Position numbers and translations under genes: made by a program
Assembly: GCF_000177195.2 (NCBI RefSeq)
Contig: NC_015953.1
Location: 5,022,001-5,086,000 of the forward strand
Length of the DNA stretch: 64,000 nucleotides
Reading direction: 5' to 3'
From: Streptomyces sp. SirexAA-E
Lineage (GTDB): Bacteria; Actinomycetota; Actinomycetes; Streptomycetales; Streptomycetaceae
Part shown: positions 1 to 8,121 of the stretch, one piece after another
Position numbering within the stretch: position 1 is the stretch's first letter
How the letters are laid out: each line of letters begins with the position of its first letter
Notes under the pieces: model-generated
The model's input: the letters and a program-made list of their open reading frames with translations, nothing else
Database searches by the model: none
What the model was told of the DNA's origin: nothing

Positions 1-1
1 C

Positions 2-265
2 GACGTCCGTTTCCGCCTCGCCCCAGGCGACGCGCTCCTGCTCTACACGGACGGCGCCACCGAGGCCCGCGCCCGGCGCACCGCGGTGTCCGGCGCCCGC
101 CCGCAGTTCGGCGAGGACGCCCTGGCCGCCGCGCTGTCCGGCTGCCGGGACATGGACGCGGCCGGCATCGTCGCCCACCTCGGAGAACTGCTGGCCGAGC
201 ACAGCGGCGACTGGGCCAGCGACGACACCGCGCTGCTGGCCCTGCGGGTCCCTCCCCGGAGCTGA
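2..265 (+). CDS. C-terminal end of a SpoIIE/PP2C-type serine phosphatase (partial)
   Basis: Only the last 87 codons are present; the gene enters from the left edge in frame at base 2 and stops at TGA 263-265. The visible part has the GDALLLYTDGATEAR motif and a terminal GDWASDDTALLAL block, both typical of the SpoIIE-like PP2C domain that dephosphorylates anti-sigma antagonists in actinomycetes. The D of YTDG and the SDD near the end would be metal ligands. The sensory N-terminus (often PAS or GAF) lies outside the window, so its signal cannot be told. Confidence 0.85.
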   Translation, partial: DVRFRLAPGDALLLYTDGATEARARRTAVSGARPQFGEDALAAALSGCRDMDAAGIVAHLGELLAEHSGDWASDDTALLALRVPPRS

Positions 266-469
266 CCCCCTACGACGAGGCGCCCCCGCGCGCCCGCAGC
301 GGCCCCAACAGCGCACCCGGGCGTGACCGGAGCCCCAAGGCGTCGGCCCGAGCCGCCCGTTGCCACGGGCGTCGATGTCAGACCCCCCTGCTTGAGTGTT
401 CTCCGTCGGACCGTTCCGGCCGGGGTGACGGCTGGGGACGGTCCGCGCAGCGACCCGACGAACGACTCG

Positions 470-2014
470 ATGGAGCGTCCCATGCCCGGCCTGACCCTTC
501 CCCGCCCGACCGGCTCCTCCGCAGGTGCCCCCGGCAGCCCCGTGACCGTCTACGACACCGAGGTCCGAGCCGAGGGCGAGTGGGAGAGGGCCCCGCGGCT
601 GACGGTGCGTCTGGACCGGGGAGAGGCGACCGAGTTGGTGGAGCTGGCCTGGAGGTCCGAGGACGGCGCGGAGGCCACCGTCGTCTTCGACGGGGGGACT
701 GGCCGATTCCGCGGGCACCGGCGGGCCGCCGACGGAACACCGCAGGAGTACCGCGGGACGGAGAGCCGGCACCGGGCGGACGCCGCGGACGTGTCCGACT
801 GCCGGACGCGTGTCTTCGCGACCGAGGTGTCGGGGCCCGGCGCTCCGGTGGCTGACGGCATGCTGCGCCTGGTCCTGGACGACGGCGGGGCCCCCGTCGA
901 GCGGATCACCTGGCGAGACCGGCGGGACACCTTCATATCCGTGGCGCTGCGAGCCGTGCCGTGGGTCGAGAGCACCGTGCCGGTGAAGGTGGGCGAGGTC
1001 GTGGCGAGCGACGAGCACCCGGAGGCCGACGAGGTCGCCGACAACCTCCTCGGCGACGGCCCGGACAAGTGGCTGGGCTGGGACGACAGGGTGACCCTGG
1101 ACTTCTCGCCCCTCGAACCGACCGCCGTCACCGCCTACACGCTCACCTCCGCCAACGACTACCGCGATCGCGACCCCCGGGACTGGCGCCTGCTGGGCTC
1201 GATGGACGGCAACACGTGGTACACACTCGACGACCGGGTGAACGAGGCCTTCCCCGAGCGCTTCCAGGAACGCGCGTTCACGGTGGCCAACTCGACGGCG
1301 TACCGCGTGTACCGGCTCGACATCGGCCGCAACTGGGGCGGGCTGCCCGAGACGCAGCTGAACCGGGTGCGGCTGCTCACCACGGACCGGCCCGGGCTCA
1401 TCGGCGTCACCGTGCCCGTGGCCGAGGTCACGGCCAACGACGAGTACCGCGCTGCCGGAGAGGTGGCGGCCAACGTGCTGCACTCCGGCGAAGGCAAGTG
1501 GCTCGCCCGCTCCAGGCAGGCCTGGCTGGAGTTCACCCTCCCCGAGCGGACCGCCGTCACGGCCTACACGCTCACCTCGGCCGACGACCACTGCGCCCGG
1601 GACCCGAAGGACTGGGTGCTGGAGGGATCCGTCGACGGAGCGGACTGGGTGCCCCTGGACCGGCGCAGCGGCGAGACGTTCGCCGGACGCTTCCTGGTAC
1701 GCGAGTTCGGCATCGCCGCCCCGGCCGCGTACGGCCACTACCGGCTGCGCGTCACCGCCAACGAAGGCGACGTCGGCGAGGTCCAGCTGAACCGGGTGCA
1801 GCTGCTGGCGAAGAGCGACGACGGTCTGCCCGCCCTCGGCGGGTTCTCCGGAATCCTGCGGCACGGAGGCGGCCCGACCACCGGCTACCGGGGCAGGGGC
1901 GTCGCCGAGGAGGCGGACCGGGAGGACGACGACGCCGTCGGCGTACTCGTGTCGAAGCTGGAGGAGCTCACCCGGGCGATCGAGGAACTGTCCGGCCGGC
2001 TCCGGGACCGCTGA
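470..2014 (+). CDS. Protein with two tandem F5/8 type C (discoidin-like) domains
   Basis: About 514 residues from ATG 470 (a second in-frame ATG lies at 482; the frame is open further upstream). An N-terminal region of about 160 residues has no motif I recognise. Two clearly homologous domains follow, at about 170-308 and 314-452, each with the TAVTAYTLTSA, RDP(R/K)DW, G(S)(M/V)DG and ETQLNRV/EVQLNRV signatures of F5/8C carbohydrate- or lipid-binding folds. A short acidic linker and a heptad-like helix ending in LEELTRAIEELSGRL close the protein. I see no signal peptide or membrane segment, which is odd for this domain. Function unknown. Confidence 0.75.
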   Translation: MERPMPGLTLPRPTGSSAGAPGSPVTVYDTEVRAEGEWERAPRLTVRLDRGEATELVELAWRSEDGAEATVVFDGGTGRFRGHRRAADGTPQEYRGTESRHRADAADVSDCRTRVFATEVSGPGAPVADGMLRLVLDDGGAPVERITWRDRRDTFISVALRAVPWVESTVPVKVGEVVASDEHPEADEVADNLLGDGPDKWLGWDDRVTLDFSPLEPTAVTAYTLTSANDYRDRDPRDWRLLGSMDGNTWYTLDDRVNEAFPERFQERAFTVANSTAYRVYRLDIGRNWGGLPETQLNRVRLLTTDRPGLIGVTVPVAEVTANDEYRAAGEVAANVLHSGEGKWLARSRQAWLEFTLPERTAVTAYTLTSADDHCARDPKDWVLEGSVDGADWVPLDRRSGETFAGRFLVREFGIAAPAAYGHYRLRVTANEGDVGEVQLNRVQLLAKSDDGLPALGGFSGILRHGGGPTTGYRGRGVAEEADREDDDAVGVLVSKLEELTRAIEELSGRLRDR

Positions 2015-2031
2015 GTTCCCTCCGGGCACGA

Positions 2032-2075
2032 AAAAGACCTTCTGCCCAGTGTCTCCACTGACCAGAAGGTCTTTT
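2032..2075. terminator. Bidirectional rho-independent terminator
   Basis: A perfect 13-bp inverted repeat (AAAAGACCTTCTG at 2032-2044, its complement at 2063-2075) has A-run and T-run ends, so it works in both directions. It lies between the discoidin-like gene on the plus strand and the 3' end of the minus-strand tRNA. Confidence 0.9.
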
Positions 2076-2092
2076 CGGCACTTCCTGCGAAG

Positions 2093-2164
2093 TGCCCCCG
2101 GCAGGATTCGAACCTGCGCACCCGGCTCCGGAGGCCGATGCTCTATCCCCTGAGCTACGGGGGC
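2093..2164 (-). tRNA. tRNA-Arg, anticodon CCG
   Basis: The reverse complement folds into a full 72-nt cloverleaf: acceptor stem GCCCCCG/CGGGGGC, D-arm GCTC..GAGC, anticodon loop CTCCGGA giving anticodon CCG (reads CGG), T-arm GCAGG-TTCGAAT-CCTGC, discriminator A. No CCA is encoded, as is common in Streptomyces. No integrase gene or duplicated tRNA 3' end is nearby, so there is no sign that it has been used as an attachment site. Confidence 0.95.
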
Positions 2165-2361
2165 GATGTCGCTGCGCTCGGCTGCGACGGGTGAAACACT
2201 ACCAGCTCCACAGCGGTGCCTGGGAACAGGTATTTCCGTCCGCCGGCCGATGTGTGCGCCGGGACGGTGCTCGCGGGGGAGCCGGGCACCCGGCCGGGCC
2301 CCTGCGGGCGGAAGTGGGCAAAACCCGGACGCAGCCCCACCGGCCGACCTACTCTCGAAGG

Positions 2362-2796
2362 GTGTCAGGGGCGTACGGCCGTGTGCTTGTTGTGGACGAC
2401 AGCAAGGTCATCCGGCAGTTGATCAGGGTCAACCTCGAGCTGGAGGGCTTCGAGGTCGTGACCGCGTCCGACGGTGCCGAGTGTCTTGATCTCGTGCACC
2501 GAATCCGTCCGGATGTGATCACCCTGGATGTCGTGATGCCCCGCCTCGACGGCATACAGACCGCCACCCGGCTGCGCGCCGATCCGAGGACCCGCCGTCT
2601 TCCCGTCGCCGTCGTCAGCGCCTGCACCCCCTTCGAGGTGGACGCCGGAGTCGCCGCCGGGGTCGACGCGTTCCTGGAGAAGCCGTTCGAGCCGAGCGAG
2701 CTCGTACGCGTCGTCCACCGGCTGCTGCGCAAGGAGCGAGCGCCGTCGCTCGACGGCGGACGCGGTGCCGGCCGGGCCGGGAGCACCGCCGGGTGA
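2362..2796 (+). CDS. Single-domain (CheY-like) response regulator
   Basis: The GTG at 2362 is chosen because the receiver domain begins six residues later; the open frame upstream runs through the tRNA and is not coding. The 144-residue product has the acidic pair (VLVVDDSK), the phospho-acceptor Asp in the ITLDVVMPRLDG block, a Ser switch residue (VVSAC) and the conserved Lys (FLEKPFEPSEL). There is no DNA-binding output domain, only a short Gly/Arg-rich tail, so it probably acts by protein contact. No kinase gene is adjacent. It is followed at about 80 bases by the ArgRS-like gene. Confidence 0.85.
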   Translation: MSGAYGRVLVVDDSKVIRQLIRVNLELEGFEVVTASDGAECLDLVHRIRPDVITLDVVMPRLDGIQTATRLRADPRTRRLPVAVVSACTPFEVDAGVAAGVDAFLEKPFEPSELVRVVHRLLRKERAPSLDGGRGAGRAGSTAG

Positions 2797-2876
2797 CCGG
2801 TGTGTCCCCCCGTGCGGCTGACCGGATGGCGAAACGGGGTCGCGGACAGCCCCCCTTCCTCCCCTACGCTTGTCCC

Positions 2877-3953
2877 GTGACCCCCGCCGATCTCTCCAGG
2901 ACCGTGCTGCACGCCGTGCGCCGCGCGGTCGACGAGGACGCCCTACGCGCGCCCGTGCCCGCGCGCGTGCGGGTGGAGCGGACCCGGCCCGGGGGCAGCG
3001 GGGACTACGCCTGCGCCGTCGCCCTGCAACTCGCCGGCCCCGCCGCGCTGCCCGCCCGCGAGGTCGCGCGGATCCTCCGGGACCGGGTCGCGGCCGCGCC
3101 CGGGGTGGGGCACGTCGAGATCACCGGGCCCGGCTTCCTGAACTTCACGCTCGACGCCCCCGCCGACGCCGACGCCCGTGCCTCGGTCGTCCGCGCGGTG
3201 CTGGACCGGGGGCCGCAGTACGGGCACGTCACCGTGGACAACGGCACCCTTCACCGGCTCCACCACCCGCCCGAGGTGCGCGCCGCCGTCCTCGCCCGGA
3301 CCGTGGGGCACCTCCTGCGCGCCCAGGGCGGGCAGGTCCTCATCCGCTGCACAGGGGCGGCCGACCCCGACTGGGAGCGGCTGCGCGCGGCGGTCGCCCC
3401 CCGGTCCGGACCGCGGGAGCACCACGGGACCGGGAGCCGGGAGATCCGTCCCGTGCCGGCCCGCACCGGTGCCGCGGCGCTGCTGGAACGCCTCGGCCCC
3501 GACGCCGCGCTGTGGGGCCTCGTGCGGCCCGCCGCCCACGACCGCGCCCCGCTCGGCGACGACCTCCTCGTCCAGACGGAGGCCAACCCCCTCTTCCTGG
3601 TCCGCTACGCCCACGCCCGCGCCCGCGCGCTCACCCGGGGCGCGGAACAGCTCGGCTTCACCGGCGCGTACGAACAGGACGTGGACGCCCCGGCACTGCA
3701 CGCCGCGCTCGCCGATCACCCCGGTGTCCTGGCCTCCGCCGCCCGCCACCACGCCCCCGACCGGCTGGCCCGGCACCTGGAGTCGGTGGCGCGCGCCTTC
3801 TTCGACCTCCACGACACCGCCGGCCCGCTGCCCGTCGGGGACGAGAAACCCTCGGCCGCCCACCGCTCCCGGCTGGCCCTTGCCGAAGCCGCCGGGACGG
3901 TGCTGGCCGGCGGCCTGTCCCTGCTCGGCATCAGCGCGCCCCGCCACCTCTGA
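2877..3953 (+). CDS. ArgRS-like protein with DALR anticodon-binding domain but degenerate catalytic domain
   Basis: GTG start at 2877; 358 residues, against about 550-590 for arginyl-tRNA synthetase. The N-terminus resembles the ArgRS additional domain (residues about 15-95, ending GFLNFTLD). The C-terminus resembles the DALR helical domain: NPLFLVRYAHARA near 235, then a final SRLALAEAAGTVLAGGLSLL block. Between them the Rossmann catalytic domain is collapsed: the SANPTGPxHxGH region is replaced by a VDNGTLHRLHH stretch and no KMSKS-like loop is visible. It should not aminoacylate. It ends 25 bases before lysA; an argS-lysA pair is known from corynebacteria, so this looks like a relic of that arrangement with a new, unknown role. 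Confidence 0.8.
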   Translation: MTPADLSRTVLHAVRRAVDEDALRAPVPARVRVERTRPGGSGDYACAVALQLAGPAALPAREVARILRDRVAAAPGVGHVEITGPGFLNFTLDAPADADARASVVRAVLDRGPQYGHVTVDNGTLHRLHHPPEVRAAVLARTVGHLLRAQGGQVLIRCTGAADPDWERLRAAVAPRSGPREHHGTGSREIRPVPARTGAAALLERLGPDAALWGLVRPAAHDRAPLGDDLLVQTEANPLFLVRYAHARARALTRGAEQLGFTGAYEQDVDAPALHAALADHPGVLASAARHHAPDRLARHLESVARAFFDLHDTAGPLPVGDEKPSAAHRSRLALAEAAGTVLAGGLSLLGISAPRHL

Positions 3954-3978
3954 AAGTCCGAGAGAGCAGAACAGAACG

Positions 3979-5370
3979 ATGAGCCGATCCGCACACCCCG
4001 CCGGGCCCCGCCACGCCGACGTCCTTCCCGAAGGACACTGGACCGCCCCGGCCACCGACCTCAACGCCCTGGACGAGAAGGTCTGGTCCCGTACGGTCAC
4101 CCGCGACGCAAACGGTGCGCTCACCGTCGGCGGGATCGAAGTCGCCCGGCTGGCGGAGGAGTTCGGCACCCCCGCGTACATCCTCGACGAGAGCGACTTC
4201 CGGGCCCGCTGCCGCGCCTGGGCGGACGCCTTCGGGGCGGACGCCGACGTCTTCTACGCCGGGAAGGCCTTCCTCTCGCGCGCCGTCGTGCGCTGGCTCA
4301 CGGAGGAGGGGCTGAACCTCGACGTCTGCTCCGGCGGCGAGCTGGCCACCGCGCTGGACGCCGGGATGCCCGTCGAGCGCATCGCCTTCCACGGAAACAA
4401 CAAGACCGCCGCCGAGATCGAGCGGGCCGTCTCCGCCGGGGTCGGGCGGATCGTCCTCGACTCCTTCCAGGAGATCGTCCGGGTCGCCCACATCGCCCAG
4501 AGCCTCGGCAAGCGCCAGCGCGTGCAGATCCGGGTCACGGTCGGCGTCGAGGCGCACACCCACGAGTTCATCGCCACCGCGCACGAGGACCAGAAGTTCG
4601 GCATCGCGCTGGCCGGCGGGCAGGCCGCCGAGGCGGTCCGCAGGGCGCTCACCCTGGACGGCCTCGAACTCATCGGCATCCACTCGCACATCGGCTCGCA
4701 GATCTTCGACATGGCAGGCTTCGAGGTCTCCGCGCGGCGCGTCGTGCAGTTGCTCGCCGAGATCCGTGACGAGCACGGTGTGGAGCTCCCCGAGATCGAC
4801 CTCGGCGGCGGCCTCGGTATCGCGTACACCTCCGAGGACGACCCCCGCGAGCCGCACGAGATCGCCAAGGCGCTCGGCGACATCGTCACCCGCGAGTGCG
4901 AGTCCGCCGGCCTCGCCACCCCGCGCATCTCCGTCGAGCCGGGCCGAGCCGTCGTCGGCCCCACCGCCTTCACGCTGTACGAGGTCGGCACGATCAAGCC
5001 CCTGGAGGGGCTGCGGACCTACGTCAGCGTGGACGGCGGCATGTCGGACAACATCCGCACCGCGCTCTACGACGCCGAGTACAGCGTCTCGCTCGTCTCC
5101 CGCACCTCGGACGCCGAGCCCATGCTCGTCCGCGTCGTCGGCAAGCACTGCGAGAGCGGGGACATCGTGGTCAAGGACGCGTTCCTGCCGGCCGACCTGG
5201 CCCCCGGCGACCTGATCGCCGTGCCCGCCACCGGCGCGTACTGCCGCTCCATGGCGAGCAACTACAACCACGCCCTGCGCCCGCCCGTCGTCGCCGTGCG
5301 TGACGGACAGGCCCGGGTGATCGTCCGGCGTGAGACGGAGGAAGATCTCCTGCGCCTCGATGTCGGTTGA
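3979..5370 (+). CDS. lysA: Diaminopimelate decarboxylase
   Basis: Catalyses PLP-dependent decarboxylation of meso-diaminopimelate to L-lysine. ATG at 3979 gives 463 residues, the normal Streptomyces length. Visible motifs: the PLP Lys in FYAGKAFLSR (K96), HSHIGSQI near 237, the Gly-rich phosphate loop LGGGLGIAY, EPGRAVVG near 320, and the CESGD substrate/dimer motif near 391. It sits directly downstream of the ArgRS-like gene and upstream of hom, thrC and thrB, so the cluster serves the aspartate-derived amino acids. Confidence 0.97.
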   Translation: MSRSAHPAGPRHADVLPEGHWTAPATDLNALDEKVWSRTVTRDANGALTVGGIEVARLAEEFGTPAYILDESDFRARCRAWADAFGADADVFYAGKAFLSRAVVRWLTEEGLNLDVCSGGELATALDAGMPVERIAFHGNNKTAAEIERAVSAGVGRIVLDSFQEIVRVAHIAQSLGKRQRVQIRVTVGVEAHTHEFIATAHEDQKFGIALAGGQAAEAVRRALTLDGLELIGIHSHIGSQIFDMAGFEVSARRVVQLLAEIRDEHGVELPEIDLGGGLGIAYTSEDDPREPHEIAKALGDIVTRECESAGLATPRISVEPGRAVVGPTAFTLYEVGTIKPLEGLRTYVSVDGGMSDNIRTALYDAEYSVSLVSRTSDAEPMLVRVVGKHCESGDIVVKDAFLPADLAPGDLIAVPATGAYCRSMASNYNHALRPPVVAVRDGQARVIVRRETEEDLLRLDVG

Positions 5371-5380
5371 TGAAATAGGG

Positions 5381-5429
5381 GTCTCAGGATCCGGACGGGT
5401 GGCAGAAACTCCCGTCCGGTGAGTGAGAC
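5381..5429 (+). promoter_or_regulatory. Hairpin between lysA and hom (attenuator or partial terminator)
   Basis: A 9-bp stem (CCGGACGGG at 5391-5399 with its complement at 5411-5419) is nested inside an outer GTCTCA/TGAGAC pair (5381-5386 with 5424-5429). It occupies most of the 95-base lysA-hom gap. There is no U-tract. It could reduce read-through from lysA or shape the hom leader; which one is inference. Confidence 0.5.
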
Positions 5430-5465
5430 TGGTCCACACATCAGAAGTATGAGAAACGAGGTCGG

Positions 5466-6776
5466 ATGATGCGTACGCGTCCGCTGAAGGTGGCGCTGCT
5501 GGGCTGTGGAGTGGTCGGCTCAGAGGTGGCGCGCATCATGACGACGCACGCCGACGACCTCGCCGCGCGCATCGGCGCGCCGGTCGAGCTCGCGGGCGTG
5601 GCCGTCCGCCGGCCCTCCAAGGTGCGGGAGGGCATCGACCCCGCGCTGATCACCACCGACGCGACCGCCCTGGTCAAACGGGGCGACATCGACGTCGTCA
5701 TCGAGGTCATCGGGGGCATCGAGCCGGCCCGGGGCCTCATCACCACCGCCTTCGAGCACGGCGCCAGCGTCGTCTCCGCCAACAAGGCGCTGCTCGCCGA
5801 GGACGGCCCCGCGCTGCACGCCGCCGCGGAGAAGCACGGCCGGGACCTCTACTACGAGGCGGCCGTGGCCGGCGCCATCCCCCTCGTACGCCCGCTGCGC
5901 GAGTCACTCGCCGGGGACAAGGTCAACCGGGTGCTCGGCATCGTCAACGGCACCACCAACTTCATCCTCGACAAGATGGACACCAGTGGCGCCGGGTACT
6001 CCGAGGCGCTCGACGAGGCCACCGCCCTCGGGTACGCGGAGGCCGACCCGACCGCCGACGTCGAAGGCTTCGACGCCGCGGCGAAGGCCGCCATCCTCGC
6101 CGGGATCGCCTTCCACACCCGGGTGGGGATCGGCGAGGTGCACCGCGAGGGCATCACCGAGGTCACCGCGGCCGACATCGCCTCCGCCCGGCGCATGGGC
6201 TGCACCGTGAAGCTCCTCGCGATCTGCGAGCGCGCCGCCGACGGCAGGTCCGTCACCGCCCGGGTGCACCCGGCGATGATCCCGCTCAGCCATCCGCTGG
6301 CCTCCGTCCGCGAGGCGTACAACGCGGTCTTCGTCGAGGCCGAGGCGGCCGGGCAGCTGATGTTCTACGGTCCCGGAGCCGGCGGTTCCCCGACGGCGTC
6401 CGCCGTCCTCGGCGACCTGGTCGCCGTCTGCCGCAACAAGCTCGGCGAGACCACCGGTCCGGGTGAGTCCGCCTACACGCGTCTGCCGGTCAGCCCCATG
6501 GGCGACGTCGTCACGCGCTACCACATCAGTCTCGACGTGGCCGACAAGCCGGGTGTTCTCGCCCAGGTCGCGACGGTCTTCGCCGAACAGGGCGTATCCA
6601 TCGATACGGTCCGCCAGCAGAGCCGGCCGGACAGTCAGGAAACCGGCGGCGAGGCGTCCCTCGTCGTCGTCACCCACCGCGCGCTCGACGCCGCCCTCTC
6701 CGGGACCGTCGAAGCGCTGCGCAAGCTGGACACCGTGCGCGGAGTCGCCAGCATCATGCGTGTTGAAGGGGAGTAA
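5466..6776 (+). CDS. hom: Homoserine dehydrogenase
   Basis: Reduces aspartate semialdehyde to homoserine with NAD(P)H, the branch point to threonine and methionine. 436 residues from ATG 5466 (an adjacent ATG at 5469 is equally possible). N-terminal nucleotide-binding motif LLGCGVVGSEVARI (about 10-24), central catalytic domain with the NGTTNFILDKM and GYAEADPTADVEG blocks, and a C-terminal ACT domain (about 350-430, starting ISLDVADKPGVLAQVA), which usually confers threonine feedback. It ends 6 bases before thrC, so the two should be co-translated. Confidence 0.97.
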   Translation: MMRTRPLKVALLGCGVVGSEVARIMTTHADDLAARIGAPVELAGVAVRRPSKVREGIDPALITTDATALVKRGDIDVVIEVIGGIEPARGLITTAFEHGASVVSANKALLAEDGPALHAAAEKHGRDLYYEAAVAGAIPLVRPLRESLAGDKVNRVLGIVNGTTNFILDKMDTSGAGYSEALDEATALGYAEADPTADVEGFDAAAKAAILAGIAFHTRVGIGEVHREGITEVTAADIASARRMGCTVKLLAICERAADGRSVTARVHPAMIPLSHPLASVREAYNAVFVEAEAAGQLMFYGPGAGGSPTASAVLGDLVAVCRNKLGETTGPGESAYTRLPVSPMGDVVTRYHISLDVADKPGVLAQVATVFAEQGVSIDTVRQQSRPDSQETGGEASLVVVTHRALDAALSGTVEALRKLDTVRGVASIMRVEGE

Positions 6777-6782
6777 GGACCC

Positions 6783-7853
6783 ATGACCAGCAAGGGCACC
6801 CACCAGTGGCGCGGCATCATCGAGGAGTACCGGGACCGCCTCCCGGTCACGAGCACGACGCCGGTCGTCACACTCCGTGAGGGTGGTACACCGCTCGTTC
6901 CGGCGCAGGTCCTCTCCGAGCGCACGGGCTGCGAGGTGCACCTCAAGGTCGAGGGCGCCAACCCCACCGGGTCGTTCAAGGACCGCGGCATGACCATGGC
7001 CATCACCCGGGCCAAGGAGGAGGGCGCGCAGGCCGTCATCTGCGCCTCCACCGGCAACACCTCCGCCTCCGCCGCGGCGTACGCCGTGCGGGCCGGGATG
7101 GTCTGCGCCGTCCTCGTGCCGCAGGGCAAGATCGCCCTCGGCAAGATGGGCCAGGCCCTCGTCCACGGCGCGAAGATCCTCCAGGTCGACGGAAACTTCG
7201 ACGACTGCCTGACGCTGGCCCGCAGCCTCTCGGACAACTACCCGGTGGCGCTGGTCAATTCGGTCAACCCGGTGCGTATCGAGGGCCAGAAGACCGCCGC
7301 GTTCGAGATCGTCGACGCGCTCGGCGACGCCCCCGACATCCACGTCCTGCCGGTCGGCAACGCGGGCAACATCACGGCCTACTGGAAGGGCTACAAGGAG
7401 TACGCGGCCGACGCCGTCTCCTCGCGCACCCCGCGCATGTGGGGCTTCCAGGCGTCCGGCTCCGCGCCCATCGTGCGCGGCGAGGTCGTCAAGGACCCGG
7501 CGACCATCGCCACCGCGATCCGCATCGGCAACCCCGCCTCCTGGCAGTTCGCGCTGAACGCCCGGGACGAGTCCGGCGGATTCATCGACGAGGTGACGGA
7601 CCGGCAGATCCTCTCCGCTTACCGCCTGTTGGCGTCTCAGGAGGGTGTCTTCGTCGAGCCCGCGTCGGCGGCGTCGGTGGCCGGCCTGCTCAAGGCGGCG
7701 GAGGCGGGCAAGGTCGACCCCGGGCAGAAGATCGTCTGCACCGTCACGGGCAACGGCCTCAAGGACCCCGACTGGGCCGTCGCGGGCGCCCCGCAGCCGG
7801 TCACCGTACCGGTCGACGCTGCCGCCGCCGCGGAGAAGCTGGGCCTCGCCTGA
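6783..7853 (+). CDS. thrC: Threonine synthase
   Basis: PLP enzyme converting O-phosphohomoserine to threonine. 356 residues, typical of the short actinobacterial/archaeal-type class. PLP Lys in PTGSFKDRGM (K66), ASTGNTSASAAAY, and the GNAGNITAYWKGY phosphate-binding block. Starts 6 bases after hom. The 268 bases between its stop and thrB hold two strong hairpins, so thrB is probably uncoupled from the hom-thrC transcript. Confidence 0.97.
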   Translation: MTSKGTHQWRGIIEEYRDRLPVTSTTPVVTLREGGTPLVPAQVLSERTGCEVHLKVEGANPTGSFKDRGMTMAITRAKEEGAQAVICASTGNTSASAAAYAVRAGMVCAVLVPQGKIALGKMGQALVHGAKILQVDGNFDDCLTLARSLSDNYPVALVNSVNPVRIEGQKTAAFEIVDALGDAPDIHVLPVGNAGNITAYWKGYKEYAADAVSSRTPRMWGFQASGSAPIVRGEVVKDPATIATAIRIGNPASWQFALNARDESGGFIDEVTDRQILSAYRLLASQEGVFVEPASAASVAGLLKAAEAGKVDPGQKIVCTVTGNGLKDPDWAVAGAPQPVTVPVDAAAAAEKLGLA

Positions 7854-7863
7854 CGGGCACTCA

Positions 7864-7938
7864 GCGCCCCTGGCCTCGCGCCCAGGGGCGCAGAGCGCAT
7901 AGGAGGCGTGCGACACGCATCGTGCGCCTCCTGTGCGC
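7864..7938 (+). terminator. Tandem hairpins in the thrC-thrB gap
   Basis: First hairpin: perfect 10-bp stem, GCGCCCCTGG (7864-7873) with its complement at 7882-7891, 8-base loop. Second: 19-bp stem, 7895-7913 with 7920-7938, 6-base loop; the three non-Watson-Crick positions are all G-U pairs, so the RNA is fully paired. No U-tract follows, as is usual for Streptomyces terminators. The pattern of G-U-only changes suggests selection on RNA structure. Confidence 0.7.
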
Positions 7939-8121
7939 CCTATGTCGCCACAGAACCTTCCTTCGATAAGCTGTACCCAACCCGCCCCGCCGCACCTGCC
8001 GCGGTGCAGTCGCCGTAGCGACCGCCGGGTATCCCACCCTCGTACAACAAGCCCCCACGCACGCCGCAGCACACCTCGCACCACCCATCCCCGCCGCCGT
8101 ACAGGAAGAGTCGTCCAACCG

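Noticed and set aside
2093..2164. tRNA-Arg as integration site of a mobile element
   Set aside because: No integrase, excisionase or repeated tRNA 3' end is present on either side.
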